Positions 18,192 through 27,913 of a stretch of DNA of 48,574 nt are shown one piece after another (position 1 is the stretch's first letter; every line of letters starts with the position of its first letter). A program made the position numbers and the translations under genes. A model generated the notes under the pieces. The model did no database searches. It was given only the letters and a program-made list of their open reading frames with translations, and had not been told where the DNA came from. Source of the DNA: Alphaproteobacteria bacterium (GTDB taxonomy: Bacteria > Pseudomonadota > Alphaproteobacteria > UBA828); the NCBI GenBank assembly GCA_022823305.1, contig JAJDXK010000151.1:1-48574 (forward strand), in the 5' to 3' direction.

Positions 18192-18587
18192 ATGCCCGTG
18201 CGCGCACGACACGTCCTCGCCGCGACCCTCGCCATCGCCATGATGGCGGCCAGCGCGTCCGCCATTGCCGCCGACGTGAAGAAGGGCAAGAAGGTCTTCA
18301 AGAAGTGCAAGGTCTGCCACACCGTCAAGGAAGGCGGAAAGCACAAGCAGGGCCCCAACCTCTACGGCGTCTTCGGCCGAACCTCGGGCACGGCCGAGGG
18401 CTTCAAGAAGTATTCCAAGGCGATGAAGGAGGCCGGCATCGTCTGGAGCGAGGAGACCATCCTCGCCTACATCACCGACCCCAAGGGCTACATCCCGAAG
18501 AACAAGATGGCCTTCAACGGGGTCAAGAAGGAAAAGGACCGGGTCAACCTGATCGCCTACCTCAAGGAGGCGACCGGGGCCGAGTGA
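18192..18587 (+). CDS. Class I cytochrome c (c2-like), periplasmic
   Basis: This is a small soluble electron carrier of up to 131 residues. It has a signal peptide (about 1-27, SAIAA), a haem-binding CKVCH at 39-43 and a likely axial Met106 in KNKMAFNG. It is lysine-rich, giving a basic surface typical of cytochrome c2 partners. The ATG at 18192 directly abuts AAGGAG at 18186-18191, while an in-frame GTG at 18198 has a normal 6-bp spacing, so the true start may be the GTG (129 residues). It follows the P460 gene and is a natural electron partner for it (inference). Confidence 0.92.
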   Translation: MPVRARHVLAATLAIAMMAASASAIAADVKKGKKVFKKCKVCHTVKEGGKHKQGPNLYGVFGRTSGTAEGFKKYSKAMKEAGIVWSEETILAYITDPKGYIPKNKMAFNGVKKEKDRVNLIAYLKEATGAE

Positions 18588-18638
18588 CCCGGGCAGGCGC
18601 GGCCGCCGCGCGCTGACGATTCCGCATCGGTGGCCGCC

Positions 18639-19163
18639 ATGCCCGCCCTCGACCTGCGCGAGCATATCCGCGCGATTCCCGACTTCCCCAAGCCCGGGAT
18701 TCTCTTCTACGACATCTCGACGCTGCTGGCGCACGCGCCGGCCTGGGGCGAGACCGTGCGGCGCCTCGCCGACGTGGTGGGCCGCCACGAGCCCGACATG
18801 CTCGCCGGCATCGAATCGCGCGGCTTCCTGGTGGCGGCGCCGCTCGCGCACGCGCTCGGCTGCGGCTTCATCATGGTGCGCAAGGGAGGCAAGCTGCCGG
18901 GCGAGACCGTGTCGCACCGCTACGCGCTCGAGTACGGCACGGACGAGATCGAGGTGCAGGCCGACGCGGTGACGCCGGGCCAGCGGATCGTCCTGGTCGA
19001 CGACCTGCTCGCGACCGGGGGCACGGCGGCGGCGGCGCACACGCTGCTGGCCCGGATGGGCGCGGAGGTGCTGGCGGCGGCCTTCATCATCGAGCTGAGC
19101 TTCCTCGGCGGGCGCAGCCGTCTGGACCTGCCGATCACCTCCCTCGTCACCTACGACGAATAG
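18639..19163 (+). CDS. apt: Adenine phosphoribosyltransferase
   Basis: Apt salvages adenine to AMP using PRPP. The 174-residue protein has the type I PRTase loop [18 protein letters not shown] and typical N-terminal [18 protein letters not shown] and [15 protein letters not shown] segments. An in-frame GTG at 18630 would add three residues. It stands alone and is followed by the 339-bp gap before the convergent AmrBA gene. Confidence 0.95.
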   Translation: MPALDLREHIRAIPDFPKPGILFYDISTLLAHAPAWGETVRRLADVVGRHEPDMLAGIESRGFLVAAPLAHALGCGFIMVRKGGKLPGETVSHRYALEYGTDEIEVQADAVTPGQRIVLVDDLLATGGTAAAAHTLLARMGAEVLAAAFIIELSFLGGRSRLDLPITSLVTYDE

Positions 19164-19214
19164 CGCCGCCCGGCCGCCGGCGCGGCCGATGCCGGCGCCC
19201 GGAGCGGCACATAA

Positions 19215-19236
19215 ATAAGAAAATCTTATATATAAT
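19215..19236 (+). promoter_or_regulatory. AT-rich promoter-like site with palindrome
   Basis: A 15-bp perfect dyad (ATAAGAAAATCTTAT, 19215-19229) is followed directly by a consensus TATAAT at 19231-19236. No good -35 hexamer is seen at the usual distance, so an activator or repressor bound at the dyad is possible. Confidence 0.4.
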
Positions 19237-19461
19237 ATGAGAATTCGATATTGGACGCTATGTCGGAGCGTCGGCAGAGTGTCCCTGCCTGACACGGCGC
19301 CGCGATAGAGTTCAGCCAGCGAGGTCCAGGGGTACGGGCGAAGGCATCACGCAGCCGGTACCCCGCATGGCAGGAGCCGGGGGACGCCGAGGGGACGAGA
19401 TCGGGGCGAACACGACGGGATCGACGCCATCGACACGTAGGCCCGGCGAGGACAGAGGGCC

Positions 19462-19498
19462 CGGCCGTCTCCAGGCCAGCGGAGGCGGCCGTTTTTTT
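19462..19498 (+). terminator. Strong intrinsic terminator
   Basis: An 11-bp stem with one G-U pair (19462-19472 with 19481-19491) and an 8-nt loop is followed by seven T residues at 19492-19498. The T tract is on the plus strand only, so it ends plus-strand transcription coming from apt or from the island at 19231. Confidence 0.88.
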
Positions 19499-19502
19499 CG
19501 CG

Positions 19503-20897
19503 CTATGCCGCGCGGAAGGGGGCGGAGAAGCTCTCCGCGGTGAAGCGGAAGGCACGCATGTCCTCCGACCAGCGATCGGCGGGGAGCCCCGCCTTGCGCT
19601 TGAGCTGCCTCACGAACTGCGCAGGCCCCGGCACGCCGGCCCAGACGCCGGGGAGGAAGAGGCCGCGCTTGTCGCCCTCCTGCAGGATGAGGCCGTCCAC
19701 GTCGGGCCTGAGCCGGCGCAGGAGCTCGTTCTCGTCCGCGCAGCGGATCGGGCGCGGCGTCGACAGCACGGAGATGCCGAGTTCGGCGTCGGCGAGCTCG
19801 TCGGCCGTCAGCCGGTCGAAACGCGGGTCCTCGAAGCCCGCCTTGTAGGCGTTGGCGACGACGTCGAGCAGCAGAGGCTCGCGCGCCGTCGCCGAGCCCC
19901 GGCAGCCCCTGAGCCTGCCGCCCACCCTCAGCGTGACGAAGGAGGCGCGCATGGCCCGGAGCGCCGCCGAGAGATCTGCGCCCGGCCCTGCGCGCATCGG
20001 CCGGCCCTTGTCGGCGCCGAAGGCGAGCGAGGCGCGCGCGGCATCGAGCAGCCGCGCCCGGTCGCCCTCGGCAAGCCGGGCGGACTGCGCGTATTCCATG
20101 GCGAAGGCGCCGTAGCCGACCACCCGGTCCCGGCCGCCCAGGGTGTCGCCGGAATTGCGCACGTCGAGCGCGGTCACCCGCAGGTCCAGCGCCTGCGCGC
20201 GAGCAAGCGTGCCGCCGAGCGCCCGGTAGCCGCAGGCACACTCCGCATCGATCTTCTCGGGCTGCATCAACTCGATCAGCCTGGCGGTGCCGGTATCGAG
20301 GCGGCGCGCGGTCTCGTAGTCGTGGAAGTGGGAGAGATCGGACGAGATCAGGATCAGCGTCTCCGGCCCGCCCCAGAGCGCTTCCAGAACCCCGGCCACC
20401 TCGGCGCGGCCGGCGTCGCCCACCAGGATCGGCACGATGCAGAACCCCTCCAGCACCCGCTGCAGGAAGGGGAGCTGCACCTCCAGGCTGTGCTCCCGCG
20501 CGAAGGCGGCGTCCGCCGCGCGGACCTGCGCGCGCGCGAGCAGCGGCCGCAGCGCCCCCCGGTCCACCGGGACCGTGCCGAGCGGCGAGGCCCAGGCGTC
20601 GACGGAGGTGGTGGCGAGCCCCTCGAAGCCCGCCCGATGCGCGGGCCCCAGCATCACCACCCGGCGCAGGCGCTCCCGCCGCGCCGCCAGAGGCGCGTAG
20701 GCCGTGCCGGCGACGGCGCCGGAATAGACGTGGCCGGCGTGGGGAACCACGATGACCTTGGGCTCCCCCGGCGGCGCCGGCCGGGCGCCGGCGAGGCTCT
20801 GCGCCACCAGGGCGGCGCAGTCGTCCGCATCGGCCGGGTAGAAGGTGCCGGCGACCTCCGGCCGGCGCACGGTCGCGTGCTCCGGGACGGCAGACAT
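19503..20897 (-). CDS. AmmeMemoRadiSam system fusion: AmrB (MEMO1-like) plus AmrA (AMMECR1-like)
   Basis: The first ~270 of 464 residues are a MEMO1/AmrB domain (RRPEVAGTFYPADADD, VPHAGHVYSGAVAG, LGPAHR, HSLEVQLPFLQ, ISSDLSHFHDY, GYGAFAME). The remainder is an AMMECR1/AmrA domain (SFVTLRVGGRLRGCRGS, AYKAGFEDPRF, LQEGDKRGLFLPGVW). MEMO1 proteins carry a His/Asp/Cys metal site, consistent with HAGH and HSLEVQLPF here. The biochemical role of the AmmeMemoRadiSam trio is not established. The gene is divergent from amrS with a 136-bp gap, so the full trio is present in two genes. The start at 20897 is the first ATG giving the conserved N-terminus. Confidence 0.92.
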   Translation of the reverse strand: MSAVPEHATVRRPEVAGTFYPADADDCAALVAQSLAGARPAPPGEPKVIVVPHAGHVYSGAVAGTAYAPLAARRERLRRVVMLGPAHRAGFEGLATTSVDAWASPLGTVPVDRGALRPLLARAQVRAADAAFAREHSLEVQLPFLQRVLEGFCIVPILVGDAGRAEVAGVLEALWGGPETLILISSDLSHFHDYETARRLDTGTARLIELMQPEKIDAECACGYRALGGTLARAQALDLRVTALDVRNSGDTLGGRDRVVGYGAFAMEYAQSARLAEGDRARLLDAARASLAFGADKGRPMRAGPGADLSAALRAMRASFVTLRVGGRLRGCRGSATAREPLLLDVVANAYKAGFEDPRFDRLTADELADAELGISVLSTPRPIRCADENELLRRLRPDVDGLILQEGDKRGLFLPGVWAGVPGPAQFVRQLKRKAGLPADRWSEDMRAFRFTAESFSAPFRAA

Positions 20898-21033
20898 GGC
20901 GGATACTCTACACCCCGGACGGGCGGCGCCAACCGCCTTGGCGCCCCCCGAAGCATTGCCGGCCGGCGCACGCGGCGCTTGTGCCTCCCCGTCCCTCTCC
21001 CCTATCACTGGGGCGAGGAGCGTGGAGGCGCCC

Positions 21034-22197
<1,164 letters not shown>

Positions 22198-22314
22198 GCG
22201 CCGACCCGGCCATCCTGCCGGCGTGACGGTCTGCGCGGCGCCCTGACGGGGCAGCCCGCAGGCGCGTGTCCGGGATCGGCCGGCATCGTGCGACGGGAGC
22301 CAAAGATAAACCTC

Positions 22315-22342
22315 TTGACCGAATGATATATTTATGTATCAA
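22315..22342 (+). promoter_or_regulatory. Promoter and dyad operator upstream of the tetR-family gene
   Basis: TTGACC at 22315-22320 and TATCAA at 22337-22342 (16-bp spacer) form a plausible promoter. Between and over them lies the near-perfect palindrome GATATATTTATGTATC at 22325-22340 (6 of 7 arm bases match). A TetR-family dimer binding there would block its own transcription. The site is strikingly AT-rich for this DNA. The leader to the ATG would be about 120 nt. Confidence 0.45.
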
Positions 22343-22468
22343 ATTGGACATCGATTGGCTGACGACGGGACGCTTCCATGCCCGCGACAACAGGAGACAG
22401 ACCGGTCCAGGCCGTGACGCCGCCATGCGCGCCGGCCGCCGCGCGCAAGCCGTGCCGCAGGAGGCCTC

Positions 22469-23020
22469 ATGCCCGCTAAGGCGCTCAGGCCGCCGATGCG
22501 GGATGCCATCGTCGATGCGGCCATCGACACCTTCGCCCGCAACCCGGGCGCGTCATTGTCCGATGTCGCGAAACGCGCGGGCGTGGGCCGGGCCAGCCTG
22601 CACCGGCACTTCCCGTCCCGCGGCGATCTCGTCACCGCCATCTCGCGCCAGTGCATGGACGAGATCGACGCCGCGACCGCCGCGGCGCTGGCGGACGCGC
22701 GCTCGGCGCGGGATCGCCTGTCGCGGATGATGGAGGCGGTGGTGCCGCTCGGCGACCGCTATCACTTCCTGGCGACGGAGGCCTTCCACGACGAGAGCCT
22801 GCAGGCGCGATACGAGGAAGACCTCGCCTGGGTCGCCCGCCTGGTGGACGCGCTGAAGGCGGAAGGCGTCATCGCCCCCGACGTTCCGCGCAGCTGGGCG
22901 GTCGCGAATATCGACACGCAGGTGTGGCTCGCCTGGTCGGAGGTGGCGGCGGGGAGGCTTGCGCCCGCGCACGCCGCCGACCTGGCGCTTCGCACGCTAC
23001 TGGAGGGATTGGGCCGATGA
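22469..23020 (+). CDS. TetR/AcrR family transcriptional regulator
   Basis: This 183-residue protein has an N-terminal TetR helix-turn-helix at about 10-57 (AIVDAAIDTFARNPGASLSD, then VAKRAGVGRASLHRHFPSRG), and a variable all-helical ligand-binding C-terminal domain. AGGAGG at 22459-22464 is the ribosome-binding site. The stop overlaps the start of the next gene (ATGA), so regulator and redox protein form one operon. It probably represses this operon through the palindrome at 22325-22340 (inference). Confidence 0.9.
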   Translation: MPAKALRPPMRDAIVDAAIDTFARNPGASLSDVAKRAGVGRASLHRHFPSRGDLVTAISRQCMDEIDAATAAALADARSARDRLSRMMEAVVPLGDRYHFLATEAFHDESLQARYEEDLAWVARLVDALKAEGVIAPDVPRSWAVANIDTQVWLAWSEVAAGRLAPAHAADLALRTLLEGLGR

Positions 23021-24957
23021 ATCACGTGACGACCGTCATCGCGAAACGACTTCGCGTCCTGCTCGCTCTGGGCTGCCTGCTCGCGGCCCCGTCGGTCGCC
23101 GCCGCGGCATCGCCGGGCGCGGGCGATCCGGTGGAGCTGATCGGCGTCCGCGTCACCGACGTCACGGGCCACCATCACCGGATCGGCGTCTCCGCGGGGA
23201 AGGTGCAGCCGGCGGTGCTGGTGTTTCTCGATACCGCCTGTCCAGTCGCCACCAGGTACGTGCCGGCGCTCAACACGCTCCATGGGGATGCGCAGGCGCG
23301 CGGCGTGGCGCTCTACGGTGTCCTCTCCAACCCCGCCATCGGCTGGCGGGAAGGCGCGGACTTCGTGAACGACTTCGGAATCACCTTTCCGGTCATCCTG
23401 GACAGCGCCGGCGACCTGGCCCTGCGCCTCGGCCCCCGCGTGACCTCGGAGTCCTTCGTGATCTCCGCCGGCGACCGGCTCGTCTACCGGGGCCGCATCG
23501 ACGACCGCTTCGCCGCGGTCGGCAGGCTGCGCACGCGAATCGGCTCGCACGACCTGCGCACGGTGATCGAGGCGGTGGCCGCCGGCGGCGCCGTGGAGCC
23601 CTACGGGACCGAAGCGATCGGCTGCTTTCACCATGTCTGGAAGCGGCCGGGCGTGTCCGGCGGCGGACTGGAGCAGGTCACCTACACGCGCCACGTCGCG
23701 CCGCTGCTGGAGGCCAACTGCGTCGAGTGCCACCGGCAGGACGGCATCGCGCCCTTCTCGCTGGAGGGCTTCGAGAACGCGAAGCGGTGGCACCCGATGG
23801 TGACCTACATGACCGGCGAGCGGCTCATGCCGCCGTGGCGGGCGGTTCCGGGCTTCGGCGCCTTTCGCGACAGCCGCCGCCTCAGCGCGCATCAGATCGC
23901 GCTGCTGAGGACGTGGTCGGAGAGCGGCGCGGCGAGGGGCGATGCGGCCGATACCATGCCGGCTCCGGCCCGTTCCCGCTCGAAGTGGCGTCTGGGCGAG
24001 CCCGATCTGGTTCTCACGATGCCCGAGCCCTTCCAGGTGCCGGCGGAGGGCGACGACATCTACCGCTATTTCGTCATCCCCTCCGGCTTCGCAGACGACA
24101 AGGTGGTCGCAGCCCTCGATTTCAGTCCCGGCGATGCCAAGGTGGTGCATCACGCCAACTACCTCATGGACTATGGCGCGCGCGCCCGGGCGGAGGATGC
24201 GAAGGACGACGAGCCCGGATTCTCGGTCTTCGGCACCGGCGGATTCCTCGACTACAACGCCTGGGGCATCGGCGGCTGGACGCCCGGCGCCGATCCCTAC
24301 GTGCTCGACGAGGGGATCGGCATGTGGCTGCCCAAGGGGGGCGACCTGGTGCTTGAGGTGCACTACCACCTCAACGGCAAGGCGACGGCCGACCGCAGCG
24401 AGGTGGGCTTCTACTTCGCCAGGGAACCCGTCTCGCGCTACGTCGACGGCGTGGTCATCGGCACCCAGGACCTGAGCATTCCACCGGGCGAGGAGAACTA
24501 CTGGCGGCGCTTCTCGATGGACGTGCCCTCCGGCATGACGCTCACCGACGTGACCCCGCACATGCACTTCCTCGGCCGCGAGTTCATCGCCATCGCGACC
24601 CTGCCCGACGGCAGCGAACGGCCGCTCATCCGCATCGCCGACTGGGATTTCCGCTGGCAGAACACCTTCACCTACCGGGAGCCGCTCCACCTGCCGGCGG
24701 GCAGCCGCATCGACGCCTGGGTCAGGTACGACAATTCCGCGGACAACCCGCAGAACCCGGCGCCGGAGCCCGAGACCGTGACCTGGGGCTGGGAGACCAC
24801 GGACGAGATGAGCGAGCTCTGGATCGGCTTCATTCCCGACAGGCCGGCCGACCGGCAACGCATCGTCAGCGCGTCCGAGCGGTCATGGTATCGACCGGCC
24901 CGCGTGAGCGACGCCGAGGTCGCCCGGCTTCTCTCGCGGCTTCAGGCCTTCGAGTAG
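23017..24957 (+). CDS. Exported redoxin-cytochrome c-copper monooxygenase-like protein
   Basis: This is a 646-residue exported protein with three parts. After a signal peptide (about 1-31) comes a peroxiredoxin/thioredoxin-like domain (40-190) with one Cys in FLDTACPVATRY. Next is a haem c segment with CVECH at 235-239 and a likely Met271 ligand in ERLMPPW. The C-terminal half resembles copper type II ascorbate-dependent monooxygenases: VVHHANYLM (His378-379), EVHYHLNG (His449, 451) and TPHMHFLG (His515, Met516, His517) are candidate copper ligands. Redoxin-cytochrome-monooxygenase fusions occur in bacteria, but their substrates are not known to me. It is translationally coupled to the TetR gene. 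Confidence 0.82.
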   Translation: MNHVTTVIAKRLRVLLALGCLLAAPSVAAAASPGAGDPVELIGVRVTDVTGHHHRIGVSAGKVQPAVLVFLDTACPVATRYVPALNTLHGDAQARGVALYGVLSNPAIGWREGADFVNDFGITFPVILDSAGDLALRLGPRVTSESFVISAGDRLVYRGRIDDRFAAVGRLRTRIGSHDLRTVIEAVAAGGAVEPYGTEAIGCFHHVWKRPGVSGGGLEQVTYTRHVAPLLEANCVECHRQDGIAPFSLEGFENAKRWHPMVTYMTGERLMPPWRAVPGFGAFRDSRRLSAHQIALLRTWSESGAARGDAADTMPAPARSRSKWRLGEPDLVLTMPEPFQVPAEGDDIYRYFVIPSGFADDKVVAALDFSPGDAKVVHHANYLMDYGARARAEDAKDDEPGFSVFGTGGFLDYNAWGIGGWTPGADPYVLDEGIGMWLPKGGDLVLEVHYHLNGKATADRSEVGFYFAREPVSRYVDGVVIGTQDLSIPPGEENYWRRFSMDVPSGMTLTDVTPHMHFLGREFIAIATLPDGSERPLIRIADWDFRWQNTFTYREPLHLPAGSRIDAWVRYDNSADNPQNPAPEPETVTWGWETTDEMSELWIGFIPDRPADRQRIVSASERSWYRPARVSDAEVARLLSRLQAFE

Positions 24958-24975
24958 GCGTCGAACCGGCCCGCG

Positions 24976-26406
24976 TCACGCGTAGACCGGCGGTCGCTCC
25001 CCGGCCCAGGGTTGCGCCTGCTCAAGCTGGGAGGCGAGGCTGATGAGGAGCCCGTCTGCACCGTAGCGCGCGACGAGCTGAATGCCGAGCGGCACGCGGT
25101 CCTCGCTCAGCATCGCCGGCACGCTCATCGCCGGCTGGCCGGTGCCGTTGTAGATGTGGGTGAAGGGCGTGAAGGCGCGCATGCGCTCCCACACCTCGTT
25201 GCCCGGATTGTCGGCGAAGAGAAAGCCCAGCGGCGGCGGCGGCGTGGCCGTGCCGGGAGTGACCAGCACGTCGTAGGTCTCGAAGAAGGGCCCCACCTGC
25301 CGGCAGATGCGGTTGAGCTCGTAAGAAGCGCGGCAGAGGTCGCGGCTCGAGCTCCGTCGCCCCTCCTCCAGCACCCAGAGATTGACGAGCTCCAGCGTGC
25401 TGTTGTCGAGCGGGCGCGCCATCTGCCGGGCCATGTCCTCCATGAACGTGGCGCAATGCGCCGCCATGATGGTGACGAAGGCCGCGGCGAATCCGGCGGC
25501 GTCGTAGTCGGGCGCGGCCTCCTCCACGTCGTGGCCCAGAGAGGCCAGCACCCTCGCGGTCTCCGCCACCGCCCGCCTGCAGTCCTCGTGGACCGGATCG
25601 CCGCTCGCGGCAACATCGGTGACCGCGATGCGGAGCCGACCCGGATCGCACCCCACCTCCTCCAGGAAGGGTCGCTCCGGCGGGGCCGCGACGTAGGGAT
25701 CGCCGACGGAGGGGCCTGCGGTGCAGTCGAGCATGGCCGCGGTGTCGCGCACGCTGCGGGAGACGATGTGCTCGCTCACCAGGCCGCCCCAGATCTCGCC
25801 GTAGTCGGGGCCTGCGGGGTTGCGCCCGCGGGTCTGCTTGAGACCGACGAGGTGGCAGCAGGTGGCGGGGATCCGCGTCGAGCCGCCCCCGTCGTTGGCA
25901 TGGGCCATCGGCACGATGCCGGCCGCCACGGCCGCGGCGGAGCCGCCGCTGGAGCCGCCGGCCGAAAGCCCGAGCCTCCACGGATTGCGCGTGGGCCCGG
26001 TGAGGACGGGCTCGGCGGACGCGTTCATGCCGAGCTCCGGCGTGTTGGTCTTGCCCACGGTCACGACGCCCGATGCCTTGAAGCGCGTGACGAGGTCGCT
26101 GTCGTAGTCGCGTGTGAAGCCCTGGGTCAGCCGGCACGCCCCGCCGGTCGGGATGCCGGCGTAGGAGGTCATCAGGTCCTTGGCGAGGAAGGGCACGCCG
26201 CGGAAGGGCCCGTCCGCCGGGCCCTCGCGCAAGGTCGCCTCGGCATGCGCCTCCATCGTGCGAATGACGGCGTTGAGCTCGGGGTTGACCCGCTCGATCG
26301 CATCGAAGGCGGCGGCCACCAGCTCCTCCGGCGAAACCTTGCCCTGTCGCACCAGCGCCGCCAGTCCCAGGCCGTCGTGCTGCGAATAGTCCTCGAATCC
26401 CGCCAT
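24976..26406 (-). CDS. Amidase signature family protein (second)
   Basis: This 476-residue protein has the triad Lys76 ([11 protein letters not shown]), cis-Ser152/153 ([16 protein letters not shown]) and Ser176 ([11 protein letters not shown]). [13 protein letters not shown] is also typical. It resembles 6-aminohexanoate-cyclic-dimer-hydrolase-like or generic amidases, and the substrate is unknown. The start at 26406 gives the conserved N-terminal helix. It is 62 bp downstream of the haloacetate-dehalogenase-like gene on the same strand, so co-transcription is likely. Confidence 0.9.
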   Translation of the reverse strand: MAGFEDYSQHDGLGLAALVRQGKVSPEELVAAAFDAIERVNPELNAVIRTMEAHAEATLREGPADGPFRGVPFLAKDLMTSYAGIPTGGACRLTQGFTRDYDSDLVTRFKASGVVTVGKTNTPELGMNASAEPVLTGPTRNPWRLGLSAGGSSGGSAAAVAAGIVPMAHANDGGGSTRIPATCCHLVGLKQTRGRNPAGPDYGEIWGGLVSEHIVSRSVRDTAAMLDCTAGPSVGDPYVAAPPERPFLEEVGCDPGRLRIAVTDVAASGDPVHEDCRRAVAETARVLASLGHDVEEAAPDYDAAGFAAAFVTIMAAHCATFMEDMARQMARPLDNSTLELVNLWVLEEGRRSSSRDLCRASYELNRICRQVGPFFETYDVLVTPGTATPPPPLGFLFADNPGNEVWERMRAFTPFTHIYNGTGQPAMSVPAMLSEDRVPLGIQLVARYGADGLLISLASQLEQAQPWAGERPPVYA

Positions 26407-26468
26407 CCTTCGTCTCCCGAATCCGGCGCCGCGGCAGGGCGGGCGCTCCGGCGAATGCGGTCGCCGCC

Positions 26469-27356
26469 TCAACGCTCCGCGAGGAAGGCCAGGATCTCCC
26501 GCGCGGTCTCCTCCGGCGCTTCCTCGGGCAGGAAGTGGCCGCAGTCGATGGCGCGACCCCGCACGTCCTCGGCCCGCTCCTGCCAGCTCGCCAGCACGCC
26601 GAGCGCCTTGCCGGTCTGCCAGCCGGGCCGCTTCGCCATCTCGCCGGCCCAGAGCACCAGCATCGGGCAGGCGATCCTGCGGCCCCGGTCCGCCTCGTCG
26701 TGCACCAGGTCGAGCTCCATGGAGCGGTAGTCCATGCACATGCAGCGGAGCGTCTCGGCGTCGCTGAAGCAGCGCAGGTACTCGGCGTAGGCCTCGGGCG
26801 TGATCGCATCGGGCACGGCGGTCCAGTTCTCCAGCAGGAAGTCGAGGAAGACTTTTGCGCTGTTGCCGATCAGCGTCTCCGGAAAGGGCGCCGGCTGGCG
26901 CATCAGGTGCCAGTGGAACCACGAGTAGGCGAGCTCGTGGTCCATGTTCTCGAAGGCCGCCTGGGTGGCCACCACGTCGAGCGAGGTGTAGGTGCGCACC
27001 CGCTCCGGATGGTCGAGGGCCATGCGGTGGCCGACGCGGGCACCCCTGTCGTGGCCGACGACGTGGAAGCGCTCGAAGCCGAGCGCCGCCATCACCTCCA
27101 CCTGGTCCTGCGCCGAGGCCCGCTTGCAGTGGTCCGCCAGGTCGTCGGAGGCAGGCTTGCCGCTGTCGCCGTAGCCGCGCAGGTCGGGGATGACCACGCT
27201 GTGGTGGGGGGCGAGAAGCGGCGCCATCCTGTGCCACATCACGTGGTTCTGCGGATAGCCGTGGAGCAGCAGCAGCGGCGGCCCCTCGCCGCCCCGCACC
27301 AGGTTGATGGCGAGGGTCGAGACCTCGATCCGCTCGCTCGTGAAGCCCTCGAACAT
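26469..27356 (-). CDS. Alpha/beta hydrolase, haloacetate (fluoroacetate) dehalogenase-like
   Basis: This is a 295-residue alpha/beta hydrolase. The nucleophile Asp103 sits in GHDRGARVGHRMALD, with Arg104 and Arg107 placed as the carboxylate-binding arginines of fluoroacetate dehalogenases. Asp127 (SLDVVATQ), the His148-Trp149 pair (WFHWHLMRQPAPFPE), Tyr210 (CMDYRSME) and His274 (CGHFLPEEAPEET) match the catalytic and halide-pocket positions known for that family at nearly constant offset. HGYPQN supplies the oxyanion hole. Many such proteins act on chloro- or bromoacetate or other esters, so defluorination is only a hypothesis. The ATG at 27356 is the conserved start. Confidence 0.85.
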   Translation of the reverse strand: MFEGFTSERIEVSTLAINLVRGGEGPPLLLLHGYPQNHVMWHRMAPLLAPHHSVVIPDLRGYGDSGKPASDDLADHCKRASAQDQVEVMAALGFERFHVVGHDRGARVGHRMALDHPERVRTYTSLDVVATQAAFENMDHELAYSWFHWHLMRQPAPFPETLIGNSAKVFLDFLLENWTAVPDAITPEAYAEYLRCFSDAETLRCMCMDYRSMELDLVHDEADRGRRIACPMLVLWAGEMAKRPGWQTGKALGVLASWQERAEDVRGRAIDCGHFLPEEAPEETAREILAFLAER

Positions 27357-27470
27357 GCCCTTGCCACCCCTCGTCGCCCGGCGCGCAGCCGCTGGAGAAT
27401 AGGCGGTCCCGGCGCGGGGATCGAGGGCCGGCGGCCTCGAGCGCGCGGGCGACGCAGCGCGACCGCCGTG

Positions 27471-27491
27471 GCCGCATGGCAGCCATGCGGC
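27471..27491. promoter_or_regulatory. Perfect 9-bp inverted repeat upstream of the DUF1127 gene
   Basis: GCCGCATGG-CAG-CCATGCGGC lies in the 246-bp divergent gap between the dehalogenase-like gene and the DUF1127 gene. It has the geometry of a dimer-binding operator or a leader hairpin. Nothing else was recognised in this gap. Confidence 0.4.
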
Positions 27492-27602
27492 GCGCGGGGG
27501 TACCCCTTCGCCGCGGGTGACACAGATCAGGGAGAGGAAACGCGGCCGGCCCGGCGACGGGCCCGCCGCACACAGGCAACTCCTGAAGCGGGGGACGGTG
27601 AC

Positions 27603-27788
27603 ATGGACTTCGCACACTTCACCCAGGCGGTCCGGGAATGGCGGGAGCGCAACCGTGCGCGGCACGAGCTCCAGCGCCTGAGCGACCGCGACCTGGCCGA
27701 TATCGGCCTGAGCCGCAGCAGCATCGAAAGGGCGGTGCGCGGCGATCCCGCCAACGCGCGAGAGAGCCGGCTCTTCATCGGCTCGTGA
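27603..27788 (+). CDS. DUF1127 (YjiS-like) small protein
   Basis: This is a 61-residue, arginine-rich protein. The DUF1127 core is visible: REWRERNRARHELQRLSDRD followed by LADIGLSRSSIERAVRGD. Small DUF1127 proteins are common in alphaproteobacteria, often stress-induced, and some bind RNA or influence phosphate and carbon metabolism. The exact role here is unknown. It is a single gene between a divergent hydrolase gene and an aminotransferase-like gene, and is followed by a strong hairpin. Confidence 0.88.
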   Translation: MDFAHFTQAVREWRERNRARHELQRLSDRDLADIGLSRSSIERAVRGDPANARESRLFIGS

Positions 27789-27798
27789 CGCCGGCGGC

Positions 27799-27821
27799 GG
27801 GGCCGGCCCCCGGCCGGCCCC
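27799..27821 (+). terminator. GC-rich hairpin after the DUF1127 gene
   Basis: A perfect 10-bp stem (GGGGCCGGCC / GGCCGGCCCC) with a CCC loop begins 11 bp after the stop codon. There is no T tract, so it may stabilise the mRNA end or act with Rho rather than terminate alone. Confidence 0.45.
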
Positions 27822-27913
27822 GGCCACCTTCCTGACAGGGGAGCGCACGCGAGCGCGCAGCCGCCCGGCCCGGCTCGACGGGTGCGGGAGGCTTTGCGAT
27901 ACTCCCCGGCGGC

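Larger units (their letters stand above)
19164..19502 (+). other. 339-bp convergent gap with promoter island and terminator (possible small RNA)
   Basis: No convincing protein gene lies here; the only short frames are 23 and 10 codons. An AT-rich block at 19211-19250 contains TATAAT at 19231-19236 and, just before it, the perfect dyad ATAAGA-AAA-TCTTAT at 19215-19229. A strong terminator ends the region at 19462-19498. A plus-strand transcript of about 250 nt from this promoter to that terminator would be a small RNA. I do not recognise 6S, SRP, RNase P or tmRNA motifs. The alternative is a long 3' UTR of apt. Confidence 0.45.

Noticed and set aside
14742..18587. MNIO/bufferin-type peptide system
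   Set aside because: No DUF692-like gene or its usual partner is seen near the cysteine-rich peptide; only the signal peptide and cysteines are shared.
19211..19250. AT-rich island as a mobile-element remnant
   Set aside because: It is only about 40 bp, has no terminal repeats or target duplication, and its promoter-like content explains it better.
19237..19308. A 23-codon frame starting right after TATAAT at 19231-19236
   Set aside because: It would begin before the expected transcription start and has no ribosome-binding site.
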